Origin: VXNE01 sp965206615
GTDB lineage: Bacteria; Pseudomonadota; Gammaproteobacteria; Pseudomonadales; Azotimanducaceae
Direction of reading: 5' to 3'
DNA length: 64,000 bases
Assembly: GCA_965206615.1 (NCBI GenBank)
Contig: CBDBKI010000005.1
Location: 2,914,001-2,978,000 of the forward strand
The notes under the pieces were generated by a model that saw only the letters and a program-made list of their open reading frames with translations, was not told where the DNA came from and ran no database searches. A program made the translations under genes and the position numbers. Of the stretch, positions 1 through 7,953 are shown in pieces. Positions within the stretch are counted from its first letter, which is position 1. Every line of letters begins with the position of its first letter.

Positions 1-495
1 GCACTGGGGATCGCCACGGCGCTTGCGATGCCGGGTGTCGAGGTGGTGCTGGTGGATATCGACCGCAACGCCATCGCTTGCGCGCAGCGCAACATCGCCC
101 GCTTCGGGCTCGGCGGGCGTGTCGAGGCGCGTGTGTCGTCGCTACTGCAAGGGGTTGCGGGAGAAGCGTTCGATGTCGTGCTCGCGAACCCGCCGTACGT
201 GCCTTCGGGAGAACTGGCGGAGCTCCCGCCGGAATACGGCCATGAGCCGCGCCACGGCCTGGAGTCGGGCAGCGACGGCCTCGATAGCTGGCGGCAGATC
301 CTCGCTTCGATCGGCTCGCACCTGCATCCGGACGGTCTCCTCGCGGGTGAGGTGGGCCACCTCGCCCCGGATCTGGCGGAGGCATTCCCCGCGCTGCCAT
401 TCGTCTGGCCGGAGCTCGCCCGTACGGCCCCCATGCGGTCCGGCGATTTCGGCGTCTTCCTGCTTGATGCGAACTGCTTGTCAACGCACCCCTGA
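1..495 (+). CDS. prmB: 50S ribosomal protein L3 glutamine methyltransferase, C-terminal part
   Basis: The visible 164 residues are the C-terminal part of a SAM-dependent N5-glutamine methyltransferase; the start lies before the window. The catalytic motif ANPPYVPSGE (about visible residue 63) holds the substrate glutamine amide in the HemK/PrmB family, and VDIDRNAIACAQRN before it is the SAM-binding acidic loop. The stretch LPPEYGHEPRHGLESG is typical of PrmB, which methylates ribosomal protein L3 in the cytoplasm. The aroC gene starts 19 bp downstream; the prmB-aroC pairing is common in gammaproteobacteria and argues against the paralogue PrmC, which normally sits beside prfA. Function is inferred from motif and context. 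Confidence 0.88.
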   Translation, partial: ALGIATALAMPGVEVVLVDIDRNAIACAQRNIARFGLGGRVEARVSSLLQGVAGEAFDVVLANPPYVPSGELAELPPEYGHEPRHGLESGSDGLDSWRQILASIGSHLHPDGLLAGEVGHLAPDLAEAFPALPFVWPELARTAPMRSGDFGVFLLDANCLSTHP

Positions 496-514
496 CTCCC
501 GATACTGCGCCGCC

Positions 515-1585
515 ATGGCCGGCAACACCTTCGGACAGGCCTTCACGCTGACCACGTTCGGCGAAAGCCACGGCCTCGCGCTGGGCGCCGTGGTAGACGG
601 GTGCCCGCCGGGGCTGCCCCTGTGCGAGGCCGACCTGCAGGCCGATCTCGACCGTCGTCGACCGGGAAGTTCGCGTTACACCACCCAGCGCCGCGAGCCA
701 GACGCCGTACAGATCCTCTCTGGCGTGTTCGAGGGCGTCACGACGGGAACCCCGATCGGGCTCGTCATCGAGAACGTCGACCAGCGTTCGCGCGACTACA
801 GCGCCGTGAAGGACCGGATACGGCCGGCCCATGCGGACTATACCTACCTCAAGAAGTACGGTCGGCGGGACTATCGGGGCGGCGGCCGGGCCTCGGCCCG
901 GGAGACGGCGATGCGCGTGGCCGCCGGGGCCATCGCCAAGAAATACCTGCGCGAACGACACGGAACGCTGGTGCGCGGCTACCTCGCCGCCATCGGCCAC
1001 ATCGAAACCCGCACCCTCGACTGGGAGGTCGTGGACGCGAACCCGTTCTTCTGCGCGGACCCCGGGGTCATCGACGCGATCGCCGCCCTCATCGACAACC
1101 TGCGCATCGCCGGCGATTCGGTCGGTGCACGCATCAATGTCGTCGCGTCGAACGTCCCGGTGGGACTCGGAGAACCGGTGTTCGGCAAGCTCGACGCGGA
1201 TCTTGCCGGGGCGCTCATGGGCATCAACGCGGTCAAGGGAGTCGAGTTCGGCGCCGGCTTTCGCGTAGTCGCCCAACGCGGCAGCGAGCACCGCGACGAG
1301 ATCGATGCGGACGGCTTCGTGAAGAACGACGCGGGAGGGGTGCTGGGCGGCATCTCCTCCGGGCAGGAGATCGTCGCCAGCATCGCACTGAAACCCACGT
1401 CGAGCCTGACCATTCCCGGCAGGAGCATCGACACCGCCGGACGTGAAGTCGAGGTGGTGACCGAGGGGCGGCACGATCCCTGCGTCGGTCTGCGCGCCAC
1501 CCCGATCGCGGAGGCCATGATGGCGCTGGTACTCATGGACCATCTGATGCGCGACCGCGGACAGAACGCCGACGTGTCGCGTTAG
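515..1585 (+). CDS. aroC: Chorismate synthase
   Basis: Chorismate synthase (356 aa, normal family length) makes chorismate from 5-enolpyruvylshikimate-3-phosphate using reduced FMN, the last common step to Phe, Tyr, Trp and folate. The ATG at 515 gives the expected N-terminus MAGNTFGQAFTLTTFGESHG; the reading frame is open further upstream but that part is not homologous. Visible signatures are FGESHGLALG (first catalytic His), RPAHADYTYLKKYG (second catalytic His), RASARETAMRVAAG, and the C-terminal GRHDPCVGLRATPIAEAMM. It follows prmB closely and is probably co-transcribed. No frameshift or missing key residue is seen. Confidence 0.97.
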   Translation: MAGNTFGQAFTLTTFGESHGLALGAVVDGCPPGLPLCEADLQADLDRRRPGSSRYTTQRREPDAVQILSGVFEGVTTGTPIGLVIENVDQRSRDYSAVKDRIRPAHADYTYLKKYGRRDYRGGGRASARETAMRVAAGAIAKKYLRERHGTLVRGYLAAIGHIETRTLDWEVVDANPFFCADPGVIDAIAALIDNLRIAGDSVGARINVVASNVPVGLGEPVFGKLDADLAGALMGINAVKGVEFGAGFRVVAQRGSEHRDEIDADGFVKNDAGGVLGGISSGQEIVASIALKPTSSLTIPGRSIDTAGREVEVVTEGRHDPCVGLRATPIAEAMMALVLMDHLMRDRGQNADVSR

Positions 1586-1760
1586 CTCCCCCTGATCAAG
1601 CCCAGGCCCGTCTCTCCGTACAGTTCGGCCCGATTTGAAGTGGCGGACGAGTTCTCATACGGTCTTGTCTGTTGCCGATACCCCGTGGGTGTCGAGTTGA
1701 CAGCCGAGTCCTCGATCGGTCATGTTCGCGTTCCGTCTCCCATCCGTGGTGCAACCTCAC

Positions 1761-1959
1761 ATGGCGGTCGATCAACCACTCGAGCGCGAGATTTCCGAGT
1801 TTCTTCGACAGGACTCCACCATAGACGCCATGGTGGACGCCTCCGATCGTGGGCGGCCGGCCGTGGAGGCCATCGACACGGAGCTCCTGCAACGCTTCGG
1901 CAACCGGGTGCGCCCGGTTCCCGCGAGGCAGCGAATCGGCCGCCTCGTCCGACCCATCG
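1761..1959 (+). pseudogene. Broken fragment of an unrecognised small protein
   Basis: In frame 3 an ATG at 1761 opens a plausible protein start (MAVDQPLEREISEFLRQDST, later DTELLQRFGNRV and RQRIGRLVRPI). After about residue 66 the coding character disappears and the RES-like reading continues in another frame. I do not recognise the family. The fragment may be the 5' part of a gene truncated by a deletion that fused it to the RES fragment, or a decayed partner of that toxin. Low confidence. Confidence 0.3.
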
Positions 1960-2263
1960 GGATCTCCGCCTTCTCGACCTCACCGGTGCATGGCCGACCC
2001 GCGCCGAGGGTTGCATAACGATCAATTCCGGTAACCGCAACAGGGCGCAGAGTTGGTCACGGGCCAGCTACGACGCCTTCGGCAACATTCACGGTCTCCG
2101 CCATGCCTCCGCTACCAACGGCAACTGTATCGCCTACGCCTTCCACGACCGAGCCCGCCGCTGCCTCGAGAGCGGGCCTCGCTTGCACGAGCCCCTGAAC
2201 CATCCGCAACTCGAACCCCTGCTGCTCAAGGTAGCGGACGCGGTCGGCTACGACTTCGTCTGA
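1955..2263 (+). pseudogene. RES-domain toxin-like protein, C-terminal fragment
   Basis: Frame 2 reads as the C-terminal half of a RES domain. It contains RDLRLLDLTGAW, then a serine/glycine run leading to RAQSWSRASYDAFG, then IHGLRHASATNGNCIAYAFH, then LNHPQLEPLLLKVADAVGY before the stop at 2261-2263. In RES proteins (toxins of RES-Xre pairs that deplete NAD+) the DLTG segment, the dG(I/L)xYxS segment and the A(L/Y)F segment follow in this order. No start codon or N-terminal half (with its Arg and Tyr/Glu catalytic residues) is present in this frame, and no Xre antitoxin gene is adjacent. It is therefore a remnant. The assignment rests on motif order only. Confidence 0.5.
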
Positions 2264-2342
2264 CCCGGGGCGGTCGGCAGGATTCCGGCTGCAACGGTAT
2301 TGACGGGCCTGAACCGGACGGTCCCGCTCCCGGCGGCCCAAG

Positions 2343-2549
2343 CCCGACCACCCGATCTCGATTTACCTCGACGAGCAGATCGCGGCAGTCCCATCGGCTG
2401 TCGAGGACGAGGCCGGGCCTCGGTGGCATCGAGAAGAGGAGTTGGTCTTGTGACCGGTACCCGGAGACCTGTCTTCCGAGCGATTGAAGTTCGTGGACCT
2501 CCTCACCGACAGCGACAGCTTGATCAGAGGTTCCCTGGCGTCGCGTTAG
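2343..2549 (+). pseudogene. Frame with internal stop, remnant of an unknown gene
   Basis: Frame 3 reads ISIYLDEQIAAVPSAVEDEA, then RWHREEELVL, an in-frame TGA at 2451-2453, then DLSSERLKFVDLLTDSDSL and IRGSLASR before TAG at 2547-2549. The codon use after 2343 looks protein-like and the tail resembles that of small accessory-region proteins, but I do not recognise it. With no start and an internal stop it is best read as a decayed gene. The remaining DNA to 2734 (including the AT-richer stretch 2565-2640) has no gene I can support; the leuC promoter must lie there, but no clear -35/-10 pair stands out. Confidence 0.3.
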
Positions 2550-2734
2550 CGTCGCCAAAACACGTCCCGAATCCATACTTATCAATTCATTAAGGAAAAC
2601 TCTTTCGATACGTTCGAGGTTTTGATCCACGCGCCGAGCAGTCCGTCCCCGAGCAGCCGCAGCGCGGCGGCATTTCAGATCGTCGCGCCCGCCGTTAGAA
2701 TGCTCCCCCGTCCTATCACTCGACCCTTCCACGG

Positions 2735-4153
2735 ATGACCGGCAAGACTCTCTACGACAAGATCTGGGACGCGCACTTCGTCGCCGATCGATCCGACGGC
2801 ATGAGCCTGATCTACGTCGACAGGCACCTGCTGCACGAGGTCACCTCGCCACAGGCTTTCGAGGGCCTGCGGCTCGCGGGGCGCAAGCCGTGGCGCATCG
2901 ACGCGAACCTCGCGACTCCCGATCACAACGTGCCGACCGTCGCCAGCGAACGGCGGGCCGGACTGCCCGGCATCACCGACGAGCTGGCCCGGATCCAGGT
3001 GGAAACCCTCGACACCAACTGCCGCGACTTCGGCATAGAGGAATTCCCGCTCAACGACGTGCGGCAGGGCATTGTCCATGTCGTGGGGCCCGAGCAGGGC
3101 GCGACGCTGCCCGGCATGACGATCGTCTGCGGGGATTCGCATACCTCGACGCACGGTGCTTTCGCCGCCCTCGCCCAGGGTATCGGCAGCTCCGAGGTGG
3201 AGCACGTGCTGGCGACCCAGTGCCTGGCGCAACGCAAGAGCCGGAACATGCGCATCGCAGTGGCGGGAACGCTGCCGCCGCATGTCCATGCCAAGGACCT
3301 GGTGCTCGCAGTGATCGGCAGGATCGGCACCGCCGGGGCCACGGGTCACGTCATCGAGTTCTGCGGGTCCGCTATCGAGGCGCTCTCCATGGAGGGCCGC
3401 ATGACGGTCTGCAACATGTCGGTCGAGGCCGGCGGCCGGGCCGGACTCGTGGCTTTTGACGAAACGACACTCGGCTACCTTGCCGATCGCCCCTTCAGCC
3501 CTCGCGACGGCCAGTGGGACGAGGCGGTCGTCCATTGGCACGGCCTCCAATCGGACGCGGATGCCGTCTTCGACCGGACCGTGCGCATGGACGCCGTCGA
3601 GTTGTGTCCGCAGGCGACCTGGGGCACGTCCCCGGAACTGGTCGCCGGCATCGACGAGTCCGTACCGTCGCCCGCGGACATGGACGACCCGGTCAAGGCG
3701 GAACTCGCCGAGCGTGCCCTGGTCTACATGGGCCTGACGCCGGACACACCAATTGCGGGCATCCCCCTCGACAAGGTCTTCATCGGCTCCTGCACCAACG
3801 CCCGGATCTCGGATCTGCGCATCGCCGCGGAAGTGGCCCGGGGCGGCAAGGTGCGCGTGTCCCAGGCGCTCGTGGTGCCCGGCTCCGGGCTGGTCAAGCG
3901 CCAGGCGGAAGCCGAGGGCCTGCACGAGATCTTTCTGGCGGCGGGCTTCGAATGGCGCGCGCCGGGCTGCTCGATGTGTCTGGCGATGAACGCCGACCGA
4001 CTCCATCCGGGCGAGCGCTGTGCGTCCACGTCCAACCGCAACTTCGAGGGCCGCCAGGGCCACGGCGGGCGGACGCACCTGGTGAGTCCGGCGACCGCGG
4101 CCGCCAGCGCGATCGCGGGATGTCTGGCCGACCCGCGCGAGGTCGCCCGATGA
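2735..4153 (+). CDS. leuC: 3-isopropylmalate dehydratase large subunit
   Basis: Large subunit (472 aa) of isopropylmalate isomerase, which interconverts 2- and 3-isopropylmalate in leucine synthesis and acts as a heterodimer with LeuD. N-terminal MTGKTLYDKIWDAHFV and TPDHNVPT are family-typical, HIV-type substrate loop GDSHTSTHGAFAALAQGIGS is present, and the three cysteine ligands of the 4Fe-4S cluster are visible in FIGSCTNARISDL and APGCSMCLAMN. Start ATG 2735 matches the family. Its TGA overlaps the leuD ATG (ATGA at 4150-4153), implying translational coupling. No leuA is present in the window. Confidence 0.97.
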   Translation: MTGKTLYDKIWDAHFVADRSDGMSLIYVDRHLLHEVTSPQAFEGLRLAGRKPWRIDANLATPDHNVPTVASERRAGLPGITDELARIQVETLDTNCRDFGIEEFPLNDVRQGIVHVVGPEQGATLPGMTIVCGDSHTSTHGAFAALAQGIGSSEVEHVLATQCLAQRKSRNMRIAVAGTLPPHVHAKDLVLAVIGRIGTAGATGHVIEFCGSAIEALSMEGRMTVCNMSVEAGGRAGLVAFDETTLGYLADRPFSPRDGQWDEAVVHWHGLQSDADAVFDRTVRMDAVELCPQATWGTSPELVAGIDESVPSPADMDDPVKAELAERALVYMGLTPDTPIAGIPLDKVFIGSCTNARISDLRIAAEVARGGKVRVSQALVVPGSGLVKRQAEAEGLHEIFLAAGFEWRAPGCSMCLAMNADRLHPGERCASTSNRNFEGRQGHGGRTHLVSPATAAASAIAGCLADPREVAR

Positions 4154-4800
4154 AGGCGTTCACGACCTATCGGGGACTGGTGGCGCCGCTCGACCGCGCC
4201 AACGTCGATACGGACCAGATCATTCCCAAGCAGTTCCTGAAGTCCATTCGGCGCACCGGCTTCGGCGACAACCTGTTCGACGCCTGGCGCTACCTCGACG
4301 AAGGCGTCATGGGCAAGACGCCGAACGAACGCCGGATCAACCACGAATTCGTTCTGAACGCCGAGCGCTACCAAGGCGCGACCATCCTGCTCGCACGGGA
4401 CAACTTCGGCTGCGGATCGAGCCGCGAGCATGCCGTATGGGCGCTTCTGGAGCATGGCTTCCGCTGCGTCATCGCGCCGAGCTTCGCGGACATCTTCAGG
4501 ACCAACAGCGCGAACAACGGACTGTTGCTCGTGTCGCTGCCCCGCGCGGCCGTGGCCGAACTCCTGCAGCGCGCGCAACATGGAGGCTTGACGATGGAAG
4601 TGGATCTCGCGGATCGACGCATCGTGGCGGAGGACGGGGAGGCCTGGACGTTCGACATCGATCCGGAGACGCAGCGTCGCCTGCTGCGGGGCCTCGACGA
4701 CATCGGACTGACCCTGGACTGCGCCGCCGCGATTCGGGACTTCGAAGGACGCCACCGGGCCCGGCAGCCGTGGGTGTTCGCGAACCGGAGGAGAACCTAA
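4150..4800 (+). CDS. leuD: 3-isopropylmalate dehydratase small subunit
   Basis: Small swivel-domain subunit (216 aa) of isopropylmalate isomerase. NVDTDQIIPKQFLKSIRRTG at the N-terminus, the substrate-specificity loop DNFGCGSSREHAVWAL, and SFADIFRTNSANNGLL are all present. The length is normal for proteobacterial LeuD. The ATG overlaps the leuC stop by 4 bp and leuB begins 2 bp after the TAA, so leuCDB is one tight operon. Confidence 0.97.
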   Translation: MKAFTTYRGLVAPLDRANVDTDQIIPKQFLKSIRRTGFGDNLFDAWRYLDEGVMGKTPNERRINHEFVLNAERYQGATILLARDNFGCGSSREHAVWALLEHGFRCVIAPSFADIFRTNSANNGLLLVSLPRAAVAELLQRAQHGGLTMEVDLADRRIVAEDGEAWTFDIDPETQRRLLRGLDDIGLTLDCAAAIRDFEGRHRARQPWVFANRRRT

Positions 4801-4801
4801 C

Positions 4802-5893
4802 GTGGAGCATCGCGCCCGTATTCTCGTGCTACCGGGAGACGGCATCGGAGCCGAGATCATGCCCCACGCGGTGCGGGTACTGACGCGGGCCTGTCCGGAG
4901 GTACGCCTCGAGTTCGAGTACCGGGACATCGGTGGCGCCGCCATCGACCGCGATGGCGTGCCTCTGCCGGCAGCCACGCTGGCGGCGGCCCGCGATGCCG
5001 ACGCCGTCCTGCTCGGCGCGGTGGGCGGACCGCAATGGGACGACCTGCCCATGGACCGGCGCCCGGAGCGCGGGCTGCTGGATTTGCGCGCCGCGCTGGA
5101 CCTGTTCGCCAACCTGCGCCCGGCCATCCTGTTCGAGCCACTCGCATCCGCATCGTCGCTGAAGCCGGAACTGGTTGCCGGTCTCGACATCCTGATCGTG
5201 CGCGAACTCACCGGCGGCATCTACTTCGGTGAACCGCGGGGCGTCACGACGGGCAAGGGTGGACGGCGGGGCGTGAACACCTACGTCTACGAAGAGCGCG
5301 AGATCGAGCGTATCGCCCGCGTCGCGTTCGAACTCGCGGGCAAGCGCCGCAACCAGCTCGTGTCCGTCGACAAGGCCAACGTGCTCGAAGTGACGCAACT
5401 GTGGCGGGACGTGGTCAGCGGTCTCGCCGGCGACTATCCGGACGTGTCGCTCGCCCACATGTACGTCGACAACGCCGGCATGCAACTCGTACGGGAGCCC
5501 AAGCAGTTCGACGTTGTGGTCACCGGGAACATGTTCGGCGACATCCTGTCGGATGTGGCGGCGATGCTGACGGGTTCGCTCGGGATGTTGCCGTCGGCGT
5601 CTCTGAACGCCACGGGACAGGGGCTCTACGAGCCGGTGCACGGCACCGCTCCGGACATCGCCGGTCGCAACGTCGCCAATCCGCTGGCGACCATCCTGTC
5701 CGCGGCGATGCTCCTGCGTTACAGCCTGGACGCGGCGGATATGGCCGTACGGCTCGAAGCGGCCGTCGCCGGCGTGCTCGCGGACGGTCTGCGCACGGCC
5801 GACATCATGCCCGCCGACGCCAGCGGCGCGGTGCGGCGCGTCGGCACGGACGAGATGGCCGACGCGGTCATCGCCCGGCTGGAGACCGACTGA
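4802..5893 (+). CDS. leuB: 3-isopropylmalate dehydrogenase
   Basis: NAD-dependent oxidative decarboxylation of 3-isopropylmalate to 2-oxoisocaproate (363 aa). The GTG at 4802 is preceded by a good GGAGGAG ribosome-binding site (4788-4794) inside the end of leuD. ILVLPGDGIGAEIMPHAVRV begins the Rossmann-like domain; RELTGGIYFGEPRG binds the substrate phosphate-equivalent carboxylate region; NMFGDILSDVAAMLTGSLG carries the metal-binding Asp residues; and VHGTAPDIAGRNVANPLATI is the NAD site typical of IPMDH. The stop overlaps the fimV ATG (TGATG). Confidence 0.97.
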   Translation: MEHRARILVLPGDGIGAEIMPHAVRVLTRACPEVRLEFEYRDIGGAAIDRDGVPLPAATLAAARDADAVLLGAVGGPQWDDLPMDRRPERGLLDLRAALDLFANLRPAILFEPLASASSLKPELVAGLDILIVRELTGGIYFGEPRGVTTGKGGRRGVNTYVYEEREIERIARVAFELAGKRRNQLVSVDKANVLEVTQLWRDVVSGLAGDYPDVSLAHMYVDNAGMQLVREPKQFDVVVTGNMFGDILSDVAAMLTGSLGMLPSASLNATGQGLYEPVHGTAPDIAGRNVANPLATILSAAMLLRYSLDAADMAVRLEAAVAGVLADGLRTADIMPADASGAVRRVGTDEMADAVIARLETD

Positions 5894-7185
5894 TGTGCGG
5901 GCAGGGCGAAGCGGCGCGTAGAGCGTTGCGGCACGGCCGCGCGATGCGCGGCGGCGCGCGGCTGCTCGTGCTGTCCCTTGTGGCGGGTTGCGCCGGCGCA
6001 GTGTGGGGACTCGAAGCCGCTGCGGCAGCACCGGCGGCCGACGACGTATCGATCGCGTCGTCCGTGGAGAACGCCGGGTCGGCACAGGACGAGGCGCGCC
6101 TGACCTACGGTCCAACCGGACCCTACGACACGCTGTGGTCCATCGCCCGCCGGGTGAAGCCCGCGGGAGCGAGCATGGCCCAGACCATGGTGGCCCTTGT
6201 GCGTCTCAATCCGGAGGCCTTCATCGACCGCAACCTCAACCGTATCCGGGGCGGGTACGTGCTGAATCTGCCGACCACGGCCGAGGCCCTCGCCATGCCG
6301 GACGGGGATGCCCGGCGGATCGTCAGCGCACAGGATGCGAACTGGGAAGCGTTCCAGCAGCCCGCTGGCGCCGGGGTACCCGACCTCGGAGAACCGGACC
6401 CGCCCAAGGTGGTTTCGCGGCCGGAACTTGCGCCGCGCGCGGCGGCAGCGCCCGGGGCCGAAACGCCCCGAGCGGTGACTGAGCCGGCCGTTGTCGAGCG
6501 GACGCTGGGCGGACAGGAGCTTCCCGTCGCGGAGGATCGGCCGGTGGCGGTCGTCGATGCGGAGCGACAGCGCCTCGCCGTGGAGAACACCGCGCTACTC
6601 GCCGAAGTCGATGCCGCGCAGCGCGAACTGGAACAGGCGCGGGCCCGGATCGAGACGCTCGGCGAGACCGTCTCGAAACAGGAGGAGCAGTTGGCCGCGT
6701 TGCGCAAGCAGCTCGATCAGGCCCCATCCGCGGTGCCGCTCCTGGACGTTGCCCGGTCCGTTCCCATGATCTCCTGGCTTGTCGTCGGGGTCGTGATCCT
6801 CGTTGGAGTCGCAGGGGTGATCTATCAGCGACGGCGCGCTCGGCGGCTCGAAGAATCCACCGCCGGCTACCGGGGTCAATCGGTGGTCGGCGATCCGGCA
6901 GAAGCCGTCGACGAGGTTCCGACCCTCGAGGAGGCATACGAGGAGCCGGATGCCCTCCACGAGAGCGCCATCCCGGAACAATTCCTGGAGGAGCCCGGGA
7001 CGGAAATCCCGGCGGAAGTGGACGCTGCGGGGGGCTACACGCCCAACACGAAGCTCAACCTGGCCCAGGCGTACGTGAACATGGGCGACGAAGAGACCGC
7101 CCGCGAGGTGCTCGAGGAAGTGCTGGCCGAAGGCGACGACGCGGAACGGGCCGCCGCGCGGCAACTCCTTGAGCAACTCGGATAG
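5893..7185 (+). CDS. fimV: FimV-like polar peptidoglycan-binding protein
   Basis: A FimV/HubP-type inner-membrane protein (430 aa) that organises the cell pole and type IV pilus/type II secretion assembly in relatives. After a hydrophobic segment (residues about 20-38, a signal peptide) comes the FimV LysM region: GPYDTLWSIARRVKP, LVRLNPEAFIDRNLNRIRGG, YVLNLP. A coiled coil (about 215-280), one membrane span (WLVVGVVILVGVAGVIYQRR) and an acidic tail follow. The C-terminus TKLNLAQAYVNMGDEETARE is the FimV C-terminal TPR motif. It is much shorter than Pseudomonas FimV (over 900 aa). ATG 5893 overlaps the leuB stop; ATG 5944 is an alternative start that puts the signal peptide at the very N-terminus. 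fimV before truA is the usual order. Confidence 0.9.
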   Translation: MCGQGEAARRALRHGRAMRGGARLLVLSLVAGCAGAVWGLEAAAAAPAADDVSIASSVENAGSAQDEARLTYGPTGPYDTLWSIARRVKPAGASMAQTMVALVRLNPEAFIDRNLNRIRGGYVLNLPTTAEALAMPDGDARRIVSAQDANWEAFQQPAGAGVPDLGEPDPPKVVSRPELAPRAAAAPGAETPRAVTEPAVVERTLGGQELPVAEDRPVAVVDAERQRLAVENTALLAEVDAAQRELEQARARIETLGETVSKQEEQLAALRKQLDQAPSAVPLLDVARSVPMISWLVVGVVILVGVAGVIYQRRRARRLEESTAGYRGQSVVGDPAEAVDEVPTLEEAYEEPDALHESAIPEQFLEEPGTEIPAEVDAAGGYTPNTKLNLAQAYVNMGDEETAREVLEEVLAEGDDAERAAARQLLEQLG

Positions 7186-7200
7186 GGGCTCGCCGCGTAG

Positions 7201-7953
7201 CAGTTCCGCGCCAGCGGAACTGCCAACGCGTCCGTCAGGACGCGCCAGGAGCCCGCGACGCAGCAGTTCCGCGCCAGCGGAACTGCCAACGCGTCCGTCA
7301 GGACGCGCCAGGAGCCCGCGACGCAGCAGTTCCGCGCCAGCGGAACTGCCAACGCGTCCGTCAGGACGCGCCAGGAGCCCGCGACGCAGCAGTTCCGCGC
7401 CAGCGGAACTGCCAACGCGTCCGTCAGGACGCGCCAGGAGCCCGCGACGCAGCAGTTCCGCGCCAGCGGAACTGCCAACGCGTCCGTCAGGACGCGCCAG
7501 GAGCCCGCGACGCAGCAGTTCCGCGCCAGCGGAACTGGCAACGCGTCCGTCAGGACGCGCCAGGAGCCCGCGACGCAGCAGTTCCGCGCCAGCGGAACTG
7601 GCAACGCGTCCGTCAGGACGCGCCAGGAGCCCGCGACGCAGCAGTTCCGCGCCAGCGGAACTGGCAACGCGTCCGTCAGGACGCGCCAGGAGCCCGCGAC
7701 GCAGCAGTTCCGCGCCAGCGGAAGGCAACGCGCGTCCGTCAGGACGCGCCAGGAGCTCGCGACGCAGCAGTTCCGCGCCGCGACGCAGCAGTTCCGCGCC
7801 AGCGGAACTGCCAACGCGTCCGTCAGGACGCGCCAGCGCGACGCAGCAGTTCCGCGCCAGCGGAACTGCCAACGCGTCCGTCAGGACGCGCCAGGAGCTC
7901 GCGACGCAGCAGTTCCGCGCCAGCGGAACTGCCAACGCGTCCGTCAGGACGCG
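7201..7953 (+). repeat. 63-bp tandem repeat array, each unit a double hairpin
   Basis: Unit starts at CAGTTCCGC occur at 7201, 7264, 7327, 7390, 7453, 7516, 7579, 7642, 7705, 7768, 7789, 7847 and 7910. Nearly all are 63 bp apart; 7768 is a 21-bp truncated unit and 7789 is 58 bp long. Each full unit has two perfect hairpins: CAGTTCCGC-GCCA-GCGGAACTG, then CGCGTCC-GTCA-GGACGCG, followed by a spacer of about 19 bp (CCAGGAGCCCGCGACGCAG). Units at 7516-7642 share a C-to-G change after stem 1, and the unit at 7705 carries a compensating small deletion and insertion. Because 63 is a multiple of three and the unit lacks stops, long spurious reading frames cross it on both strands. It fills the fimV-truA gap. 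Confidence 0.97.

Noticed and set aside
1640..2263. 207-codon frame as an intact RES protein gene
   Set aside because: Only the last ~100 codons resemble RES; the first half has no protein character and the adjacent frame 3 looks coding there, so it is annotated as a fragment.
7201..7953. CRISPR array
   Set aside because: Units are contiguous direct repeats without distinct spacers and there are no cas genes.
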